Shown here one piece after another: positions 59,744-64,000 of a stretch of DNA of 64,000 nt. Origin of the DNA: Lentilactobacillus rapi DSM 19907 = JCM 15042. Lineage in GTDB: Bacteria; Bacillota; Bacilli; Lactobacillales; Lactobacillaceae. The stretch is taken from the NCBI RefSeq assembly GCF_001436255.1, contig NZ_AZEI01000003.1, forward strand, positions 50,219 through 114,218. The letters run 5' to 3'. The notes beneath the pieces were generated by a model. That model was given only the letters and a program-made list of their open reading frames with translations, was not told the DNA's origin and did no database searches. Both the position numbers and the translations under genes were made by a program. Positions within the stretch are counted from its first letter, which is position 1. Every line of letters begins with the position of its first letter.

Positions 59744-61114
59744 TTGGCTAAAGAAAATAATAACCAAACCCACTGGGGCTTTGTCACATTGATTGCCCTG
59801 GCTGCTGGAATGGCTGGGCTTTTATATGGATACGATACCTCCTGTATTTCAGGAGCAATCGGCTTTTTGAAGGATTTGTACCACCTGTCACCGGCAATGG
59901 AAGGCTTAATTACTTCCAGTATCATGATTGGTGGGGTCGTCGGGGTTGGTTTCTCCGGGTTCCTAAGTGATCGCTTTGGGCGCCGGAAGATCCTAATGAT
60001 CGGCGCAATTCTCTTTTTCTTTGCGGCATTGCTTTCAGCATTTACCCGCACACCTGGAGAATTAATCACGGCTCGAATTGTTGGTGGTTTAGGAATTGGT
60101 TTGTCTTCCGCACTTGCCGTTACTTATATTTCAGAGGTCGCTCCGGCAAATATTCGGGGAACATTGTCATCACTTTATCAATTACTAACGACCATTGGAA
60201 TTTGTGTGACCTACTTTGTAAACCTGACAATTGTTAATTTACACTCCTATAATTGGACATTATTCCATGGCTGGCGGTGGATGCTTGGAATTGGCTCACT
60301 ACCTGCCCTCCTATTTTTCATCGCATTATTATTTGCACCAGAGAGTCCCCGTTGGCTGATTTCAAAGGAGAAAGTTGAACAAGGCTTTAATATTTTGGTC
60401 AAAATTAACGGCGTCAAAGGAGCCCAAGACGAGATGACCACGATCGCCACCGCAATCCGACGTGATCGAAATTCCACGTTGGCCAAATTATTTCAACCAG
60501 GCTTACGACGAGCTTTGTTCATCGGCATCTTTTTAGCCTTTTGTAACCAATCAGCTGGGATGAACGTGATTATGTACTATGGGCCGACAATCTTCAAGAT
60601 GGCTGGCTTCGGTGGTAACTCCGAATTCATGGCCACGGCTGGCGTGGGTGTCGTGAACATGTTGGCAACAATCATTGCCACTACATTGATTGATAAAGCT
60701 GGCCGGAAACCATTAATGATGACTGGATCAGTTTTAATGACGCTTTTTAGTTTAGCGATTGCCCTCATGTTTGGTGGTAACAGTGGCCTCATTCTCTTGT
60801 TCTGTGTCTTTGGTTTTGTCATCTCATTTGCTTTTTCAATGGGCCCAATTCCTTGGATCATGATTCCAGAGCTCTTCCCGACTTACTTACGAGCAAGAGC
60901 TTCAGGAATTTGTACCGTGATTCTGTGGGGCGCTAACTTTGCGGTTGGCCAATTCACGCCGATGATGCTAAGCGCCTGGGGTGGTAAAATGACCTTTATT
61001 TTCTTCATGATAATGAATATTATCGGTTTCTTAGGCGTTTGGAAATTTGTTCCAGAAACCAAAGATAAGCCACTTGAGGAAATCGAATCCTACTTTATGC
61101 CAAAAGCAAAATAA
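59744..61114 (+). CDS. Sugar/H+ symporter (MFS sugar porter family), probably galactose
   Basis: The 456-residue protein has 12 predicted helices and the sugar-porter motifs: LLYGYDTSCISGAIGF in helix 1, SDRFGRRKILMIGA in loop 2-3, PESPRWLI after helix 6, DKAGRKPLMM in loop 8-9 and VPETKDKPLEEIE at the end. The start is a TTG at 59744 with AGGGGA upstream. Divergence from galKET and shared operators suggest galactose import, but pentoses cannot be excluded. Confidence 0.88.
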   Translation: MAKENNNQTHWGFVTLIALAAGMAGLLYGYDTSCISGAIGFLKDLYHLSPAMEGLITSSIMIGGVVGVGFSGFLSDRFGRRKILMIGAILFFFAALLSAFTRTPGELITARIVGGLGIGLSSALAVTYISEVAPANIRGTLSSLYQLLTTIGICVTYFVNLTIVNLHSYNWTLFHGWRWMLGIGSLPALLFFIALLFAPESPRWLISKEKVEQGFNILVKINGVKGAQDEMTTIATAIRRDRNSTLAKLFQPGLRRALFIGIFLAFCNQSAGMNVIMYYGPTIFKMAGFGGNSEFMATAGVGVVNMLATIIATTLIDKAGRKPLMMTGSVLMTLFSLAIALMFGGNSGLILLFCVFGFVISFAFSMGPIPWIMIPELFPTYLRARASGICTVILWGANFAVGQFTPMMLSAWGGKMTFIFFMIMNIIGFLGVWKFVPETKDKPLEEIESYFMPKAK

Positions 61115-61142
61115 GAATAGAATTTTGAAATCGTCAGTATTC

Positions 61143-61187
61143 AAAAAAATCGTAAGCCTGAGTTCCGTTCTGGCTTACGATTTTTTT
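61143..61187. terminator. Bidirectional terminator between the symporter and mprF
   Basis: A perfect 16-bp stem, AAAAAAATCGTAAGCC and its complement, encloses a 13-base loop and gives T runs in both directions. Confidence 0.92.
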
Positions 61188-61202
61188 AATCCCATTATTT
61201 AA

Positions 61203-63809
61203 TTAGATGTTTAGTTTGTTTTCAGCCCCAGAGATAAAATCAAGTAGCTTCGGAATGCGAGTCGGCGTTTGATTCCGTGGCCGATTAACGATTAACAGCA
61301 CTTGAAGGACAGAAAATACAAGTGAACTGCCCCGATAGTAGGCAATATATTTTGATTCCCATTTATCAACATACTTCTCTTTGTATGAACGCAGGCCCTC
61401 AAAGCTATAAAATCTGTATCCGTATTGATAGATCAGATGAACGATTCGTTCCTGAGTAAAACTAAATCGAGACGTGCCAACATTTGAAAGTGGTGACATG
61501 CCAAGATCAAAATACTTAAAGCCTTTTTTGGCTGATTCCTCGTACAAATTGATTAAAATGCCATCCATAATTCCAGATGGCGCTTTTGATGATGAACGCA
61601 TCAAGTCAATCGATGTCGTCACCTGATTGCCATCTGGCATGATGTTGGCAAATGCGACAATTTCATCATCTGAATTTTTCATGACGGCGATCGGCGCTTG
61701 GTTTAAATAATAGTCGTCAAAGAACCCTAACGAAAAACCCTTCTCGACTTTACCACCAAGCCATTCATTGGAAATGTTCTTGATCGTCTTCATAAAGGCT
61801 TGACTAAATGGCGGCTCTATGACTTCAAATTTAAATCCTTCGCGATCAAATTTGTGCATGAGTGCCCGTTCACCACGATGCCGTTTCCCGCTCAGGGTGA
61901 ATTGGTTTAAGTCCACCAAACCATCTTCACCTGTCTTGATAAAGTCAAAGCCGCTCTCATGAAGCTGCATGGTTAAATCCTGGTCAATCTCATAAAACAA
62001 TGGCTTTAGTCCTTGTTTATCAGCAGTTTTCATGAAATCTTCAATCGCCGCGCCAATTTTTTCCGAGTTGCCGACCGGTTCACCCATAATAATGAGCTTG
62101 TCAGCAATTGGTTTGTACATGAAGAAGACTTGGTCAACCCCTCCTTCTTGGTAGAAGTAGATCTGTTTATCCCGTAAAAATGCAAGATGACTATCTTCAT
62201 TGCCACCGAATTGATCGATGACTGCCTTCACCCGCTCTGCATCAAATGGTTGCGTCAACCACGCCGGCCGGTTAGCTGTTAAATAAATGTTGGTCACAAA
62301 TAAGACCAACATTGCGATCAGCAACCCAATGAAGCCAACCAGCCAAATTGCCTCAGATGGAAATAGGTAGGCCGCGTCAAAATGAAGCGGTGAATGGCGA
62401 TTAGCGGCAATTCCGACCAATGTATACACTGTGAAAGTAATGATAAAAATCGATCCATTGATGATCAGAGCACCCCATGAATTTGCCATCCGATCCCGAT
62501 AGAGAACCCCTCTTGAAAGCCACAAAGTGATGAGAATGATGACAAACAGCATAATCATTCGCCACGTGAATGCTTCATTGAACCAAGTGTTCACAATCGA
62601 TAAGATCACGACGGCAACTGTCGGCCAAAAAGCGCGCTTAGTTCGTGCCCAAATGCCACTCCCAAGGCCGATCAACAGAAACGCCACAATAATATTCATC
62701 AAATGACTCACAAAAAATATTGAATAAGGTACCAATCGAATGTAGAGGCGGTTCATGATAACGACATTCGGAACTGTCGCAAATAAGAGCATCATTACCC
62801 CAGAGAAGTACATGAACCCGGTTAAGAAGACCTGAGCGATCCGTTGGATGATGATCCGGGGTAATTCATCCAGAAATTCGTTAAGCTTGTGGCCGGTATC
62901 ATGAGCGAATAAACCGGTTCCCACAATAAATGGCAGTAAATAATAAAATAGTCGATATAATAAAATCCAAACTAGTGCGTCACTTCTGGCAACGCCAATA
63001 AATCCTAAACCGATAATGACGAAAATATCGAATGACCCTAACCCACCAGGAATCATTGAAACAACTCCAGCAACGTTAGCGACAACAAAGATCGGAATAA
63101 CTAACGCAAAATCAATCGGCAGATGCATCAAATACCCAATTAAAATGAAAAAGCCCAGGGCACTTCCCCACTCCATAAATGAGCCAAGAGTCATCGTCAA
63201 CTCCTGTTTGAGGGTTAAATCTTTAAAAAAGCTGGAATTATTCATCCTTGTAAAAATAAACATAGTTGGAAAATAAGCAGCCCCACCAACGAGCCAAATC
63301 CAGTAGTGGGCAAACACGGTTCCAATCCTAAAACCGAAGATCATAATTAAGGAAACAAGGCAGAGCAATGACAGCCCCGAAATGAGGAAGAGAGCAACTT
63401 TTGAAATGGCGTACAATATTTGCTTTTTGGTCGCCCCTTTACCATAAAAATGGGCTCTTAAACTGGCACCAAGCAAGCCCCCGAACCCTAATAAATTGGT
63501 AAAAGTATTCACCACCCAGCCACTACGGACGACGTACCCCGGAGCGAATTTAGTAGGTAAAAACTTCACGATCGAAAAATCATATATGAGCATCGGCATG
63601 ATTGAAACAAAGCCCAAAACCAGCATTATCAATAATGATCCCTTTGACTGACTGGCAAGCACATTTTGGAACTGTTGACCATTTACTTCACGAATAATTT
63701 TTGCAAGTTGACGAACCACGAAGATCAAGACTGAAAAAACAAATATCAGCTTGATCACCGTCATTCGTTTATCTATGAATTTCTTAAATCGATTGAATGC
63801 GTTTGCCAC
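61203..63809 (-). CDS. mprF: Bifunctional lysylphosphatidylglycerol synthase/flippase MprF
   Basis: MprF adds an amino acid to phosphatidylglycerol and moves the product to the outer leaflet, lowering surface negative charge. The 868-residue protein has about 14 helices (residues 15-530) and a C-terminal GNAT-like synthase domain with FKYFDLGMSPLSNVG and FYSFEGLRSYKEKY. The GTG at 63809 is preferred to the one at 63818 because GAGGTG lies six bases upstream. Lysine is the usual donor; other amino acids are possible. Confidence 0.93.
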   Translation of the reverse strand: MANAFNRFKKFIDKRMTVIKLIFVFSVLIFVVRQLAKIIREVNGQQFQNVLASQSKGSLLIMLVLGFVSIMPMLIYDFSIVKFLPTKFAPGYVVRSGWVVNTFTNLLGFGGLLGASLRAHFYGKGATKKQILYAISKVALFLISGLSLLCLVSLIMIFGFRIGTVFAHYWIWLVGGAAYFPTMFIFTRMNNSSFFKDLTLKQELTMTLGSFMEWGSALGFFILIGYLMHLPIDFALVIPIFVVANVAGVVSMIPGGLGSFDIFVIIGLGFIGVARSDALVWILLYRLFYYLLPFIVGTGLFAHDTGHKLNEFLDELPRIIIQRIAQVFLTGFMYFSGVMMLLFATVPNVVIMNRLYIRLVPYSIFFVSHLMNIIVAFLLIGLGSGIWARTKRAFWPTVAVVILSIVNTWFNEAFTWRMIMLFVIILITLWLSRGVLYRDRMANSWGALIINGSIFIITFTVYTLVGIAANRHSPLHFDAAYLFPSEAIWLVGFIGLLIAMLVLFVTNIYLTANRPAWLTQPFDAERVKAVIDQFGGNEDSHLAFLRDKQIYFYQEGGVDQVFFMYKPIADKLIIMGEPVGNSEKIGAAIEDFMKTADKQGLKPLFYEIDQDLTMQLHESGFDFIKTGEDGLVDLNQFTLSGKRHRGERALMHKFDREGFKFEVIEPPFSQAFMKTIKNISNEWLGGKVEKGFSLGFFDDYYLNQAPIAVMKNSDDEIVAFANIMPDGNQVTTSIDLMRSSSKAPSGIMDGILINLYEESAKKGFKYFDLGMSPLSNVGTSRFSFTQERIVHLIYQYGYRFYSFEGLRSYKEKYVDKWESKYIAYYRGSSLVFSVLQVLLIVNRPRNQTPTRIPKLLDFISGAENKLNI

Positions 63810-64000
63810 TCTTCTCACCTCTCAAATGTAATCCTGTTCCATTATGCCAATTAAATGGATCCGGAACAACAATTATGTACAAAAAAACTGCGCATCGACA
63901 ATGTAGATTGCCAACACACAGTATGATGAAGAGTTTTAGCCTATTTAAGGGTAGTAACCACACTTGTTAGTACCAGTACTGTCCAGCTCCAATCAGCCAT
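63810..64000. other. Upstream region of mprF
   Basis: No gene is certain here. The stretch should hold the mprF promoter. The last 34 bases could encode the C-terminal ten residues of a leftward gene (ending GAGQYWY, stop at 63967-63969), too little to name. Confidence 0.4.

Noticed and set aside
63967..64000. C-terminus of a leftward gene at the right edge
   Set aside because: Only ten codons (ending GAGQYWY) are visible, too few to support a call.

Overview
This window is ordinary chromosome from a low-GC Gram-positive bacterium, almost certainly a lactobacillus (Lactobacillaceae). The support is the shared Bacillota gene order (rapZ-yvcK, uvrBA, yvlCD-hprK-lgt-gpsA-galU-trxB, pstSCABB-phoU, prfB-secA, hpf-comFC-comFA, groESL-rex-ydiF-tsaD-rimI-tsaB, holB-darA-tmk, recR-ybaB-dnaX-ffs-tadA), strong AGGAGG ribosome sites, frequent TTG starts, a D-2-hydroxyacid dehydrogenase and a class II galT. 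The species cannot be named from this alone. No mobile element, rRNA, tRNA or CRISPR array was seen; the only RNA gene is the SRP RNA.

Layout. 1-7.0 kb: yvcK (cut by the window edge), rapZ, uvrA, uvrB, all leftward, with a LexA-like box and a leader hairpin upstream of uvrB. 7.0-13.4 kb: an HD-domain gene broken by one frameshift, then trxB, galU, gpsA, lgt, hprK, yvlD and pspC. 13.4-21.9 kb: the phosphate module phoU-pstB-pstB-pstA-pstC-pstS, with 11-bp phased PhoP boxes, then phoR, phoP and a MinJ-like PDZ membrane protein. 22.1-29.6 kb: prfB with its programmed +1 frameshift, secA, long hpf, comFC, comFA, and a divergent yigZ. 29.6-34.3 kb: tagO, lrgAB and kimA. 34.5-42.2 kb: groEL-groES under a CIRCE element, an unlisted 44-codon ORF, rex, the ABC-F gene ydiF, tsaD, rimI and tsaB. 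42.2-51 kb: a thioesterase, rsmI, yabA, holB, darA, tmk, yaaL, recR, ybaB, dnaX, SRP RNA, tadA and an RsmC-like methyltransferase. 51-54.6 kb: nrdHEF behind an NrdR box. 54.7-64 kb: a D-2-hydroxyacid dehydrogenase, galT-galE-galK divergent from a sugar/H+ symporter, and mprF.

How it works together. Most genes are housekeeping: protein export and translation (secA, prfB, hpf, tsaBD, rimI), replication and repair (dnaX, holB, yabA, recR, uvrAB), nucleotide supply (nrdHEF, tmk), envelope (tagO, lgt, mprF, galU) and carbon control (hprK, with cre sites at lrgAB and at the gal divergent promoters). PhoPR and the Pst transporter form a self-contained phosphate-response unit. KimA and DarA are both members of families that respond to cyclic di-AMP.

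I found no undescribed multi-gene system. The observations most worth a second look are two small ORFs (between rex and groES, and stop-start coupled to kimA), the frameshifted HD gene, the uvrB leader, the mirrored operators of the gal divergent promoters, and a very long hairpin next to hpf.
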